Assembly (NCBI GenBank): GCA_045636125.1 | Contig: JAZTWX010000001.1 | Span: 22,536 to 86,535 of the forward strand | Direction: 5' to 3' | Length of the DNA: 64,000 bases | Origin: HGM04593 sp045636125 | GTDB lineage: Bacteria; Bacteroidota; Bacteroidia; Bacteroidales; Bacteroidaceae | Shown here: one piece after another, positions 8,544 to 17,950 of the stretch | Layout: each line of letters begins with the position of its first letter | Position numbering within the stretch: position 1 is the first letter of the stretch | The notes under the pieces: generated by a model | Databases searched by the model: none | What the model was told of the DNA's origin: nothing | What the model saw: only the letters and a program-made list of their open reading frames with translations | Program-made: the position numbers and the translations under genes

Positions 8544-8590
8544 AAAACCAAAATTCAAATGGGCCTTACGCTCTTTTGTCTTTTGGTTTT
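8544..8590 (+). terminator. possible weak terminator after the hexosaminidase
   Basis: aaaaccaaaa (8544-8553) pairs with ttttggtttt (8581-8590) and runs into seven T. The loop is 27 nt, so this is only suggestive. Confidence 0.35.
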
Positions 8591-8617
8591 TTTGATAGAA
8601 ACATTAAAAGTACCACT

Positions 8618-11164
8618 ATGAATAAATTTTTGAAAATTACACTCGCTACAGTGGGAGTAATATTCCTGCTGCTTATGGCCCTGCCAATGCTTTTCAAGGG
8701 CAAGATTGAGACTCTTATCAAAGAGGAGGGTAACAAACTGCTGAATGCACAGTTCGACTTTGGAAGCCTCGACATAAGTCTTATACGCAATTTCCCCAAG
8801 GCTACAATTTCGCTCGAGGATTTTTACCTTAAAGGAGTTGGCGTTTTTGAGAACGACACCCTTGTGAGCGCCGACGAAATTTCAGCATCGGTGAACCTTG
8901 CTTCAATCTTCAGCGACGAAGGTTTTGATATAAGCAAAATTCTGCTCGACGAGGTCTCTTTGAAGGCTATTGTGCTTGCCGATGGAACCGTGAATTGGGA
9001 CGTTATGAAACCCGGTGACACTGCCGAGGAGGTGGTTGTTGAGGATAGCACAGCTGCTGCATCGCCCTTCCGCATAAAACTCCAGGAACTTGCGATAGAG
9101 AGCCTGAATCTTATCTACGACGACCGTCAGGCGGGAATGTATGCTTGCATTGACGACCTCGACGCTACACTTTCGGGCGACTTTGGCAGCAGCCGCACAA
9201 TGCTCGACCTTGATGCGGGTATCAAGGCGCTTACCTTCAAAATGGACAATGTACCGTTCTTGAGCAAAGCAAAGATTGGTGTTGATATGAAGGTGGATGC
9301 CGACCTTGAAAACAGCAAATTTACACTCGACAAGAATACTATAAGGCTGAATGCAATTGAGGCTGCTGTCGATGGCTGGGTGGCACTTACCCCCGAGGGC
9401 GTAGATATGGATGTGAAACTCAACAGCAACAGCATCGGCTTTAAGGAGATTCTCTCGCTCGTGCCCGCAATGTATACACAGGATTTTGAAGGCTTGCGCG
9501 CCGACGGACAGGTAACTCTTGCAGCCGGCGCAAAAGGTTCGTTGATTGGCGAGGATATTGTGCCTGCGTTCGATGTTACACTCGATGTCAAGGATGCAAT
9601 GTTCCAGTATCCCGCGTTGCCCGCCGGTGTAGAGGGAATAAACATCACTGCCAAAGTGAACAACCCCGGTGGCTCGCCCGACAACACTGTTGTTAACGTG
9701 AATCCCTTCAAGGTTGTTATGGCCGGTAACCCCTTTGCGCTCACAGCAACAGTTAAAACTCCTATGAGCGACCTTGCTTTCGATGCTACTGCAAAAGGAA
9801 AGCTCGACCTGGGTAAAATAAAGGATATATATCCGCTGGAGGATATGTCGCTCAATGGTCTTGTTGATGCCGACCTGTCGGTTAGCGGACGTATGTCGCA
9901 AATTGAGAAAGAGCAGTACGATAAGATAAAAGCGCAGGGTAGTGTGCGTCTCAATAATATGGTTCTTGCAATGGAGGATATGCCCGATGTTGACATTAAG
10001 AAGGCGTTGCTCACCTTTACTCCCCGTTACCTGCAGTTGAACGAGACCACTGTGAATATTGGCAAGAACGATGTGACCGTTGACAGTAAATTCGAGAATT
10101 ATATTGGCTTTGCACTCAAAGGAACAACCCTCAAGGGTAACCTTAATGTGAAGAGCAACTATTTCAACCTCAACGACTTTATGACTACTGCCGATGCTGC
10201 AGCTACAGAGGCTTCTACTGAAACTTCTACAGAGACCGTCGCAGCTGCCGACACAGCAGCAATGGGTGTTATTGAGATTCCCGACAATATAGATTTTACA
10301 ATGCAGGCTGCCTTTGCAAAGGTGCTTATGGACAATATGTCGTTCAATAACATTAACGGTTTGCTTGTTGTAAAAAACAGCAAGGTGGATATGAAGAATC
10401 TCTCGCTTGGTACAATGGGTGGAACAATTGTTGTGAACGGTTCATACAGCACTCCTAAGAACGAGCAGCCCCGCTTTAAGGCCGGTCTTAAAATAAATGA
10501 GATTGCCTTTGCCGAGGCTTATAAGGACCTTAATGTAGTGCGCCAGCTTGCACCTGTCTTTGAGGACCTTTCGGGTAATTTCTCGGGCAGTGTGAACATC
10601 GATTCAAAGCTTGACGAGACAATGAGCCCTGTGCTTTCTACACTCACAGGTGACGGCTCGCTGTCGACAAAGGATTTGAGCCTTGCAAACGTGAAAGTTA
10701 TTCAGACAGTTGCCGATATCGTGCAGAAACCCTCGCTCAAAGAGGCTCGTGTGAAGGATATGAAAATTGACTTTACAATTAAGGACGGCAAAGTGAACAC
10801 AAAGCCCTTCGACATTAAACTGGGCGACTACAAGATGAATCTTTCGGGTAGTACCGGGCTCGACCAGACAATTGATTACAAGGGAGAAATAACAATTCCC
10901 TCGTCGGTGGGCAAGCTCTCGAAATTGGGCACTGTGGATATGCTCATTGGCGGTACTTTCACTTCGCCCAAAGTGAGCATCGATATGGCTTCGCTTGCTA
11001 AAAAAGCTGCTGCCAGTGCTGCCGAAAGTGCGCTGAACAAGTTCCTTGGTGGTGAGAAGAGCAGCGAGAGCTCTTCGAGTGAAACAAACAGTGCTACAGA
11101 TATCAAGACCGAGGTTACAAACAAGGTGATTAACAAGGCTTTGGACTTTTTCAAAAAGAAATAA
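8618..11164 (+). CDS. AsmA-family inner-membrane/periplasmic protein
   Basis: An 848-residue protein with one N-terminal membrane anchor (about 5-25), then a large beta-rich periplasmic body. It contains the AsmA-type opening (a short helix, then FGSLDISLIRNFPKATI) and the C-terminal AsmA-like region with VIQTVADIVQKPSLKEA and IDYKGEI. AsmA proteins are bridge-like lipid-transfer or outer-membrane-biogenesis factors. I chose ATG 8618, since the only earlier in-frame start is a TTG inside the preceding hairpin. A low-complexity Thr/Ala/Glu patch occurs at about 530-550 and a Ser-rich patch near 815. Monocistronic between two apparent terminators. Confidence 0.85.
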   Translation: MNKFLKITLATVGVIFLLLMALPMLFKGKIETLIKEEGNKLLNAQFDFGSLDISLIRNFPKATISLEDFYLKGVGVFENDTLVSADEISASVNLASIFSDEGFDISKILLDEVSLKAIVLADGTVNWDVMKPGDTAEEVVVEDSTAAASPFRIKLQELAIESLNLIYDDRQAGMYACIDDLDATLSGDFGSSRTMLDLDAGIKALTFKMDNVPFLSKAKIGVDMKVDADLENSKFTLDKNTIRLNAIEAAVDGWVALTPEGVDMDVKLNSNSIGFKEILSLVPAMYTQDFEGLRADGQVTLAAGAKGSLIGEDIVPAFDVTLDVKDAMFQYPALPAGVEGINITAKVNNPGGSPDNTVVNVNPFKVVMAGNPFALTATVKTPMSDLAFDATAKGKLDLGKIKDIYPLEDMSLNGLVDADLSVSGRMSQIEKEQYDKIKAQGSVRLNNMVLAMEDMPDVDIKKALLTFTPRYLQLNETTVNIGKNDVTVDSKFENYIGFALKGTTLKGNLNVKSNYFNLNDFMTTADAAATEASTETSTETVAAADTAAMGVIEIPDNIDFTMQAAFAKVLMDNMSFNNINGLLVVKNSKVDMKNLSLGTMGGTIVVNGSYSTPKNEQPRFKAGLKINEIAFAEAYKDLNVVRQLAPVFEDLSGNFSGSVNIDSKLDETMSPVLSTLTGDGSLSTKDLSLANVKVIQTVADIVQKPSLKEARVKDMKIDFTIKDGKVNTKPFDIKLGDYKMNLSGSTGLDQTIDYKGEITIPSSVGKLSKLGTVDMLIGGTFTSPKVSIDMASLAKKAAASAAESALNKFLGGEKSSESSSSETNSATDIKTEVTNKVINKALDFFKKK

Positions 11165-11187
11165 CGAGGCTTCGTTCCCAGTTACAG

Positions 11188-11227
11188 GAACCGGGTGGTT
11201 GCAGAAATGCAGCTGCCCGGTTCTTTC
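11188..11227 (+). terminator. hairpin terminator after the AsmA-like gene
   Basis: gaaccggg (11188-11195) pairs with cccggttc (11216-11223). The stem continues inward with G-U pairs to a gaaa tetraloop and is followed by a short T tract. Position 24 bases after the stop fits a terminator. Confidence 0.6.
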
Positions 11228-11300
11228 GTTGTGGGGGTGCGTTGAAATTTAGTGCGCGCGTTTGTTATAATATATATATTTATATATTAAATTAATTTAT

Positions 11301-11308
11301 TATCTTTG
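11301..11308 (+). promoter_or_regulatory. -7 element of the lepA operon
   Basis: TATCTTTG matches TAnnTTTG exactly, 59 bases before lepA, after an almost pure AT stretch. A second TGTCTTTG follows 4 bases later. No clear -33 TTG. Confidence 0.6.
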
Positions 11309-11366
11309 CGGATGTCTTTGCGGGCGCAGCCTGCACAAGGCTTTGGCTAAATGAAATCAATTACCT

Positions 11367-13148
11367 ATGGATAAGATAAGAAACTTTTGCATTATTGCAC
11401 ACATTGACCACGGAAAGTCGACTCTTGCCGACCGTCTGCTGGAAACAACAAAAACAATCAATATTACCGAGGGGCAGATGCTCGATAATATGGATCTTGA
11501 AAAAGAGCGCGGTATCACCATTAAGAGCCACGCTATTCAAATGGAATATATTTACGAGGGCGAGAAATATACCCTCAACCTCATTGACACTCCGGGACAC
11601 GTCGACTTTTCTTACGAAGTGTCGCGCTCAATTGCTGCTTGCGAGGGTGCATTGCTTGTAGTGGATGCTACACAGGGTGTGCAGGCGCAAACAATTTCGA
11701 ACCTCTATATGGCTGTTGACCAGGGCTTGGAAATTATCCCTGTAATCAACAAATGTGATATGATTAACGCAATGCCCGAGGAGGTTAAGGACGAGATTGT
11801 AGACCTTATCGGATGCGACAGAGAGGATATTATTGAGGCTTCGGGAAAAACCGGTATGGGTGTCGAAGAGATTCTGCGCGCTGTAGTTGAGCGTATTCCC
11901 GCTCCTGTGGGTGACGAGGAAGCTCCCTTGCAGGCGCTCATTTTCGACTCGGTGTTCAACTCGTTCCGCGGTATCATTGCATATTTCAAAATCACAAACG
12001 GTGTTCTGCGCAAGGGCGACAAGGTGAAGTTCTTCAATACAGGCAAAGAGTATGACGCCGACGAGATTGGTGTCCTGAAAATGGACCTTTCGCCCCGTAA
12101 CGAGCTTCGCACCGGCGATGTGGGTTACATTATTTCGGGTATAAAGACATCGCGCGAGGTGAAGGTGGGTGATACCATTACCCACATTGCCAACCCTTGC
12201 AAGGCTGCCATTGCCGGTTTCGAGGAGGTTAAGCCCATGGTGTTCGCTGGTGTTTATCCCATTGAGGCGGAGGATTACGAGGACTTGCGTGCCAGCCTCG
12301 AGAAATTGCAGCTCAACGATGCTTCGCTCACATTCTCTCCCGAATCGTCGGCAGCGCTTGGCTTTGGATTCCGTTGCGGTTTCTTGGGCCTGTTGCATAT
12401 GGAGATTGTTCAGGAGCGTCTCGACCGTGAGTTCGATATGAGCGTGATTACCACCGTACCCAACGTTTCATATATGGTGCACGACAAACAGGGCAATGTG
12501 CTCGAGGTGCACAACCCAGGTGGTATGCCCGACCAGACATTGATTGACCACATTGAGGAGCCTTACATAAATGCCAGCATTATTACCCGTGCCGAATATA
12601 TCGGCCCCATTATGACACTTTGCCTTTCGAAGCGCGGAGAATTGCAGAAGCAGGAATTCATTACCGGTAACCGTGTGGACATCCGTTTCCTGTTGCCGCT
12701 TGGCGAAATTGTGATTGACTTTTACGACAAGCTCAAGAGTATTTCAAAGGGATACGCTTCGTTCGATTATCACCCCGCAGGCTTCCGCACATCGAAACTC
12801 ATAAAGCTCGATATTCTGCTCAACGGTGAGCCTGTAGATGCGCTTTCGACACTTACTCACGTGGATAATGCCTACGGCCTCGGCCGCCAGATGTGCGAAA
12901 AGCTGCGCGACCTCATCCCCAGACAGCAGTTCGACATTGCTCTGCAGGCTGCGATAGGTACAAAGATTATTGCCCGCGAGACTATTAAACAGGTGCGTAA
13001 GGATGTTACAGCAAAATGTTACGGTGGCGACGTATCGCGTAAACGTAAGTTGCTCGAAAAGCAGAAGAAAGGTAAAAAACGTATGAAACAGATTGGTAAC
13101 GTGGAGGTTCCGCAGAAGGCCTTCCTTGCCGTTCTTAAACTCGACTAA
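11367..13148 (+). CDS. lepA: elongation factor 4 (LepA)
   Basis: A 593-residue translational GTPase with the five LepA domains. G motifs are AHIDHGKST near the N-terminus, DTPGHVDF and NKCD. Elongation-factor-like domains II, III and V follow, and the LepA-specific C-terminal domain ends in a Lys-rich segment (KLLEKQKKGKKRMKQIG). LepA binds the ribosome, affecting back-translocation and initiation-complex or 30S maturation. Length is typical (about 595). First gene of a tightly packed operon with ftsY, rimO and two HU genes, a set about ribosomes, membrane targeting and the nucleoid. Confidence 0.97.
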   Translation: MDKIRNFCIIAHIDHGKSTLADRLLETTKTINITEGQMLDNMDLEKERGITIKSHAIQMEYIYEGEKYTLNLIDTPGHVDFSYEVSRSIAACEGALLVVDATQGVQAQTISNLYMAVDQGLEIIPVINKCDMINAMPEEVKDEIVDLIGCDREDIIEASGKTGMGVEEILRAVVERIPAPVGDEEAPLQALIFDSVFNSFRGIIAYFKITNGVLRKGDKVKFFNTGKEYDADEIGVLKMDLSPRNELRTGDVGYIISGIKTSREVKVGDTITHIANPCKAAIAGFEEVKPMVFAGVYPIEAEDYEDLRASLEKLQLNDASLTFSPESSAALGFGFRCGFLGLLHMEIVQERLDREFDMSVITTVPNVSYMVHDKQGNVLEVHNPGGMPDQTLIDHIEEPYINASIITRAEYIGPIMTLCLSKRGELQKQEFITGNRVDIRFLLPLGEIVIDFYDKLKSISKGYASFDYHPAGFRTSKLIKLDILLNGEPVDALSTLTHVDNAYGLGRQMCEKLRDLIPRQQFDIALQAAIGTKIIARETIKQVRKDVTAKCYGGDVSRKRKLLEKQKKGKKRMKQIGNVEVPQKAFLAVLKLD

Positions 13149-13165
13149 ACAATTGACTAAAGAAT

Positions 13166-14119
13166 ATGGGAATATTCAGTTTCTTTACTAAAGAGAAAAA
13201 AGAGGTGCTCGACAAGGGATTGTCGAAGACCAAAGAGAGCGTGTTCGGCAAAATTGCCCGCGCAATTGTGGGAAAGACACAAATTGATGATGAGGTACTC
13301 GATAACCTCGAAGAGGTGCTCATTACATCGGATGTGGGTGTTGAGACAACACTGAAGATTGTGGAGCGTATTCAGGCTCGTGCAGCACGCGACAAATATA
13401 TGAACACAACAGAGCTCAACAACCTCCTCAAGGACGAGATTGCAGCTCTGCTTATGGAGAATAATTCCGAGGATAATGGTTCGTTCGATTTCCCAACAAC
13501 GCCCGGTGCCCCTTACGTCATTATGGTGGTGGGCGTTAACGGCGTGGGAAAAACCACAACAATCGGCAAGCTTGCCCACCAGTTCAAAAAGGCAGGTAAA
13601 AGGGTATATCTTGGTGCTGCCGATACTTTCCGTGCAGCGGCTGTGGAGCAGCTTGTGGAGTGGGGACACCGTGCCGATGTCCCTGTGATTAAGCAGGGGA
13701 TGGGAAGCGACCCCGCATCGGTTGCCTACGACACTCTCTCGTCGGCCGTTGCGAATAATGCCGATGTTGTGATAATAGACACTGCCGGCCGCTTGCACAA
13801 CAAGGTGGGCCTTATGAACGAGCTTACAAAAATAAAGAATGTGATGAAGAAGATTCTTCCCACTGCGCCCAACGAAGTGCTTCTGGTGCTCGACGGCTCT
13901 ACAGGGCAGAACGCTTTTGAGCAGGCAAAGCAGTTTACAAAAGCAACTGAGGTTACTTCGCTTGCAATAACTAAACTCGACGGTACAGCCAAGGGCGGTG
14001 TGGTCATAGGTATAAGCGACCAGTTCAAGATTCCAGTGAAATATATTGGTTTGGGCGAGGGCATCGACCATTTGCAGGTATTTAACCGTGCCGAGTTTGT
14101 CGACTCACTTTTTGGATAA
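13166..14119 (+). CDS. ftsY: signal recognition particle receptor FtsY
   Basis: A 317-residue SRP-type GTPase. It has the N domain followed by the G domain with GVNGVGKTTTIGKLA (P-loop), DTAGRLHN (G3) and TKLDGTAKGG (G4 region). The acidic A domain of E. coli FtsY is absent, as usual in this phylum, and membrane contact would use the short N-terminal MGIFSFF helix. It docks Ffh-ribosome complexes to the Sec translocon. It lies 17 bases after lepA and 11 before rimO. Confidence 0.96.
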   Translation: MGIFSFFTKEKKEVLDKGLSKTKESVFGKIARAIVGKTQIDDEVLDNLEEVLITSDVGVETTLKIVERIQARAARDKYMNTTELNNLLKDEIAALLMENNSEDNGSFDFPTTPGAPYVIMVVGVNGVGKTTTIGKLAHQFKKAGKRVYLGAADTFRAAAVEQLVEWGHRADVPVIKQGMGSDPASVAYDTLSSAVANNADVVIIDTAGRLHNKVGLMNELTKIKNVMKKILPTAPNEVLLVLDGSTGQNAFEQAKQFTKATEVTSLAITKLDGTAKGGVVIGISDQFKIPVKYIGLGEGIDHLQVFNRAEFVDSLFG

Positions 14120-14130
14120 AACAAAAGTAG

Positions 14131-15432
14131 ATGAAAAAGAATTGCGTAGATGTTATAACAATGGGTTGCTCAAAGAATCTTGTAGATTCCGAGCAACTTA
14201 TGCGTCGTTTACAGGCTTGTGGCTACGAGGTAACACACGACAGCGAGAACCCCGAGGGTGAGATTGCCGTGATAAACACCTGTGGCTTTATCGGCGATGC
14301 AAAACAGGAGTCCATTAATATGATTCTTGAATTCTGCGAGCGCAAGGAACGTGGCGAGCTTGAGAAACTGTTTGTTATGGGTTGCCTTTCGGAGCGTTAC
14401 CTCAACGAGTTGCGCGAGGAGATTGCTCAGGTTGACAAATTTTACGGAAAATTCAACTGGAACGAGCTTATTGCCGACCTTGAAAAGAGTTACGACCCCA
14501 CAATTGCGAACGAGCGTGTGATTACAACTCCTTCGCACTACGCATTCCTTAAAATATCGGAGGGTTGCAACCGCCGTTGTGCCTACTGCGCAATTCCCAT
14601 AATAACCGGTGCGCACAAGTCGCGTCCTATGGAGGAGATTCTCGACGAGGTGCGTTACCTTGTGTCGAAAGGGGTAAAGGAGTTCCAGCTGATTGCACAG
14701 GAGCTTACATTCTATGGCGTCGACCTCTACAAGAAACAGAGCATTGCAGAGCTCGTGGAAAAGATTTCGGATATAGAGGGCGTAGAGTGGATACGCCTGC
14801 ATTATGGTTACCCGTTGCATTTTCCCGAAGACCTTTTGCGTGTGATGCGTGAGCGTGACAATGTGTGCAAGTATCTCGACATTGCCTTGCAGCACGTGAG
14901 CACTAAAATCCTTAAAAAGATGCAACGCCACGTAACAAAGGAGGATACATATGCTCTCATTGAAAAGTTGCGCAGCGAGGTTCCCGGCATATGCCTGCGT
15001 ACTACAATGATGGTTGGCTTCCCCGGCGAGACCGACAAGGATTTCGAAGAACTGATGGATTTTGTAAAATGGGCAAAATTCGACCGTTTGGGAGCATTCG
15101 CATATTGCGAAGAGGATGGCACTTATGCAGCCGAGAATTATCGCGACAATGTGTCGAAAAAGAAAAAACAGGAGCGACTCGACCGCCTTATGGAGGTTCA
15201 GCAACGAATTTCCACACGCCTGAACGGCGAAAAGGTGGGCAAGTGCTACAAGACAATAATCGACCGCATTGAGGGCGATTACTACATTGGTCGCACCGAG
15301 TTCGATTCACCCGATGTGGACACCGAGGTGCTCATACACACAGCCGAGGGCGAAATGAAGATTGGAGAATTCTATAATGTTCTCATTACCGATGCCACGG
15401 AATTCGACCTTATGGGAACAGTACAAAAATAA
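14131..15432 (+). CDS. rimO: ribosomal protein S12 methylthiotransferase RimO
   Basis: A 433-residue radical SAM methylthiotransferase. The N-terminal UPF0004 domain offers cysteines at MGCSKN (C13), NTCGF (C51) and MGCLSE (about C85) for the auxiliary cluster. The radical SAM motif is EGCNRRCAYCA (about 145-155, canonical C-x3-C-x2-C), and a TRAM domain closes the protein. It adds a methylthio group to the conserved aspartate of ribosomal protein S12. Opening MGCSKNLVDSE is characteristic of RimO as opposed to MiaB. Confidence 0.96.
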   Translation: MKKNCVDVITMGCSKNLVDSEQLMRRLQACGYEVTHDSENPEGEIAVINTCGFIGDAKQESINMILEFCERKERGELEKLFVMGCLSERYLNELREEIAQVDKFYGKFNWNELIADLEKSYDPTIANERVITTPSHYAFLKISEGCNRRCAYCAIPIITGAHKSRPMEEILDEVRYLVSKGVKEFQLIAQELTFYGVDLYKKQSIAELVEKISDIEGVEWIRLHYGYPLHFPEDLLRVMRERDNVCKYLDIALQHVSTKILKKMQRHVTKEDTYALIEKLRSEVPGICLRTTMMVGFPGETDKDFEELMDFVKWAKFDRLGAFAYCEEDGTYAAENYRDNVSKKKKQERLDRLMEVQQRISTRLNGEKVGKCYKTIIDRIEGDYYIGRTEFDSPDVDTEVLIHTAEGEMKIGEFYNVLITDATEFDLMGTVQK

Positions 15433-15441
15433 ATAACCTCT

Positions 15442-15717
15442 ATGAACAACAAAGAATTTATCAACAAGATGGCAAAGCGCTGCGGCATTACTCCTGCCGA
15501 GGCTGCTGCAAATGTAGAGTCGTTTGTTGCGGTGATTACCGAGCGGTTGAAAGAGAATGACCAGCTCAACATTTCGGGATTCGGAGTGTTGGATGTGAAG
15601 ATGCGTAAAGAGAGAGTGTCGGTTAACCCCAAGACCGGGCAGCGTTTCCTTGTGCCGCCCAAAGTGGTGCCCTCGTTCCGTGCAAGCAGCAAACTGAAAG
15701 ATAAATTCAACGATTAA
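15442..15717 (+). CDS. HU-family DNA-binding protein
   Basis: A 91-residue HU/IHF-type nucleoid protein. It opens NKEFINKMAKRCGITPAEA (helical dimer interface) and carries the beta-arm region FGVLDVKMRKERVSVNPKTG. HU dimers bend DNA with little sequence preference. It starts 9 bases after rimO and stands 15 bases ahead of a second HU gene fused to a membrane segment and LysM, so the two could form heterodimers. Confidence 0.93.
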   Translation: MNNKEFINKMAKRCGITPAEAAANVESFVAVITERLKENDQLNISGFGVLDVKMRKERVSVNPKTGQRFLVPPKVVPSFRASSKLKDKFND

Positions 15718-15732
15718 GGCAAGGGAAAAGGT

Positions 15733-16842
15733 ATGGATGCAAAACTGAATCACTCCGAATTATCGGCTATGCTGGCCAAGGTGGCCGGCCTCTCCAATGC
15801 AAAAGCCGAAGCGTTTACTAAAGCCTTTTTCGACATTATAATAGAGGGGCTCGAAAATGATGGTAGCGTAAAAATCAACGGGTTGGGAACATTCAAGATT
15901 ACCGACGTTGCCAGCCGCGAGAGTGTCAACGTGAACACGGGCGAGAAGTTCGAAATCAAAGGGCATAAGAAACTCACTTTTACTCCGGCCGATGCGCTCA
16001 AGGAGAAGGTGAACCAGCCTTTTGCAATGTTCGAGCCAGTGGAGATTGACGATAGCTACGTTGAGGAGGAAGAAGAGAACGAGGAACCTGCGGAAATTGT
16101 TGAAACAGAAGAGGCTGCCGATGTTGCTGCTCCCGAAGCAACCGAGCCTGCAGTTGCGGCCGAGCAACAAGAAACTGTTGCCGAAGAGACTGAAATAGCA
16201 GAGGTGGAGCAAGCTGAAGAACCTGCAACGGCCGAAGAGTGTGAGACTCCCGCAAAAGAGGAGGAGGCACCCGCTGTTGGCGAGCAGCCTCAGGAGGCCG
16301 TTGCTGCGCCTGCACCTGCACAAAATGAGCCTGCACAACAGCCCGCGGTTGAAAAGAAGAAAAGCTATGCGGCACTTTATATTATCCTGGCGGCAGCTTT
16401 AATTGCCGTGTCTGTTTATTTGCTTGCACCTTATATATATAATAATAACACAAGCATCAAAAATGCAGAGGCGGTGCTTGCGCAGCCCCTTCTTTCGGCT
16501 GTTCACGACACTGTGCCTGCCGACACTGCAACTGTTGCAGCCGAAGAGCCCAAGGTGGAAGAAAAGGCCGATGAGCCTTATGTCTTTGTTCTTGTAGATG
16601 AACTTGCGGCAAAGAGTGTTGCAGCAGTGGGTGTTGAAGATACTTTGCTCTACACAGCATCGGCATCAATTGCTACCCACAAGGTTGCCGAAAATGAGAC
16701 GCTGACCCGTATATCGCTGAAATATTATGGTGACAAGCGTTTGTGGCCCTATATTGTAAAATACAACAATCTGCACGACCCCAACGGCCTTTCGCGTGGG
16801 ATGTCACTCGAAATTCCGCGTCTTGTGCCCGCAAACCGTTAA
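15733..16842 (+). CDS. HU-like protein fused to a membrane segment and LysM domain
   Basis: A 369-residue three-part protein. Residues 1-92 are a complete HU/IHF-type domain (GLGTFKITDVASRES is the arm region). About 100-207 is a long acidic Glu/Ala/Pro/Val tract. KKK at about 208 precedes one membrane span (about 211-235), and residues about 316-363 form a LysM peptidoglycan-binding module (HKVAENETLTRISLKYYGDK). The lysines before the span predict N-in/C-out topology, placing HU with the DNA and LysM in the periplasm. It could physically link nucleoid and cell wall. Related HU-LysM proteins are annotated in other Bacteroidota, but I know of no proven role. It follows a plain HU gene by 15 bases. 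Confidence 0.88.
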   Translation: MDAKLNHSELSAMLAKVAGLSNAKAEAFTKAFFDIIIEGLENDGSVKINGLGTFKITDVASRESVNVNTGEKFEIKGHKKLTFTPADALKEKVNQPFAMFEPVEIDDSYVEEEEENEEPAEIVETEEAADVAAPEATEPAVAAEQQETVAEETEIAEVEQAEEPATAEECETPAKEEEAPAVGEQPQEAVAAPAPAQNEPAQQPAVEKKKSYAALYIILAAALIAVSVYLLAPYIYNNNTSIKNAEAVLAQPLLSAVHDTVPADTATVAAEEPKVEEKADEPYVFVLVDELAAKSVAAVGVEDTLLYTASASIATHKVAENETLTRISLKYYGDKRLWPYIVKYNNLHDPNGLSRGMSLEIPRLVPANR

Positions 16843-16911
16843 AGTATCTTTAATATAACAGAGGTTAAATCTCTTTTAGGAATATTAACACACAAAAAGG
16901 GACAAAAGCCG

Positions 16912-16919
16912 TATTTTTG
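16912..16919 (+). promoter_or_regulatory. -7 element of the Bat operon
   Basis: TATTTTTG fits TAnnTTTG, 32 bases before the MoxR start in a 109-bp gap. No convincing -33 element is visible. Confidence 0.5.
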
Positions 16920-16951
16920 GAAATAAAACAAACAAATAAAGACATACAACT

Positions 16952-17947
16952 ATGAGTGGTGTAATAAACATCAGAGAATTGAATGAAATGATAGAAAAGC
17001 AGAGTGGCTTTGTTACCAACCTGCTCACCGGAATGGACCAGGTAATTGTGGGGCAGAAGCACCTTGTGGAATCTCTGCTTATTGGACTTCTGGCCGATGG
17101 TCACGTATTGCTCGAAGGTCTTCCCGGCCTTGCAAAGACACTTGCAATAAAAACACTTTCCGAACTTATCGATGCAAAATTCAGCCGCATACAGTTTACT
17201 CCCGACCTCTTGCCAGCCGACGTTGTGGGAACAATGGTATACAGCCAAAAGGAGGAGGAATTCAAGCCCAAATGTGGCCCCATCTTCGCAAACTTCGTAC
17301 TTGCCGATGAGATTAACCGTGCTCCGGCTAAAGTGCAGAGTGCATTGCTCGAAGCGATGCAGGAGCGCCAGGTGACAATTGGTAAAGAGACTTTCCCCTT
17401 GCCCTCGCCCTTCCTTGTGCTTGCCACACAGAACCCCATTGAGCAGGAGGGTACTTACCCCTTGCCCGAGGCGCAGGTTGACCGTTTTATGCTCAAGGTT
17501 ATTATCGGTTACCCCGAACTTGCCGAGGAGAAGAGAATCATCCGCCAGAATATAAGCGGTGAGAAGATTAAGGTGCAGCCCCTGTTGAAGCCCGAGGAGA
17601 TTATTGAGGCCCGCAAGATTGTGCGTCAGGTGTATCTCGACGAGAAGATTGAGCAATACATTGCCGACATTGTGTTTGCAACCCGTTTCCCCGATAAATA
17701 TGGTATGAAGGAACTGAAAGAGATGATATCTTTCGGTGCTTCGCCCCGTGCATCTATCAACCTTGCTCTTGCAGCCCGCGCCTATGCGTTCATTAAGCGT
17801 CGCGGTTACGTTATCCCTGAGGATGTACGCGCCGTTGCTCACGACGTGTTGCGTCACCGCATCGGCCTGAGCTACGAGGCTGAAGCAAGCAATGTTTCGG
17901 CCGATGAAATTGTAAGCCAGATACTTAACCGAGTAGAGGTACCCTAA
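16952..17947 (+). CDS. MoxR-type AAA+ ATPase of the Bat operon
   Basis: A 331-residue AAA+ ATPase. Its P-loop is GLPGLAKT, a MoxR variant. Walker B lies in VLADEINRAPAK and sensor 1 in LATQNPIEQEGTYPLPEAQ. MoxR ATPases act as chaperones with von Willebrand A (VWA) proteins, helping to load metals or assemble complexes. It heads the operon DUF58, BatD-like, BatA, BatB, BatC, BatD, BatE, known in Bacteroides for aerotolerance and envelope stress. The next gene starts 3 bases after its stop. Confidence 0.95.
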   Translation: MSGVINIRELNEMIEKQSGFVTNLLTGMDQVIVGQKHLVESLLIGLLADGHVLLEGLPGLAKTLAIKTLSELIDAKFSRIQFTPDLLPADVVGTMVYSQKEEEFKPKCGPIFANFVLADEINRAPAKVQSALLEAMQERQVTIGKETFPLPSPFLVLATQNPIEQEGTYPLPEAQVDRFMLKVIIGYPELAEEKRIIRQNISGEKIKVQPLLKPEEIIEARKIVRQVYLDEKIEQYIADIVFATRFPDKYGMKELKEMISFGASPRASINLALAARAYAFIKRRGYVIPEDVRAVAHDVLRHRIGLSYEAEASNVSADEIVSQILNRVEVP

Positions 17948-17950
17948 ACT

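Noticed and set aside
8576..8617. Upstream TTG start for the AsmA-like gene
   Set aside because: It falls in a terminator-like inverted repeat, and the membrane anchor begins naturally at ATG 8618.
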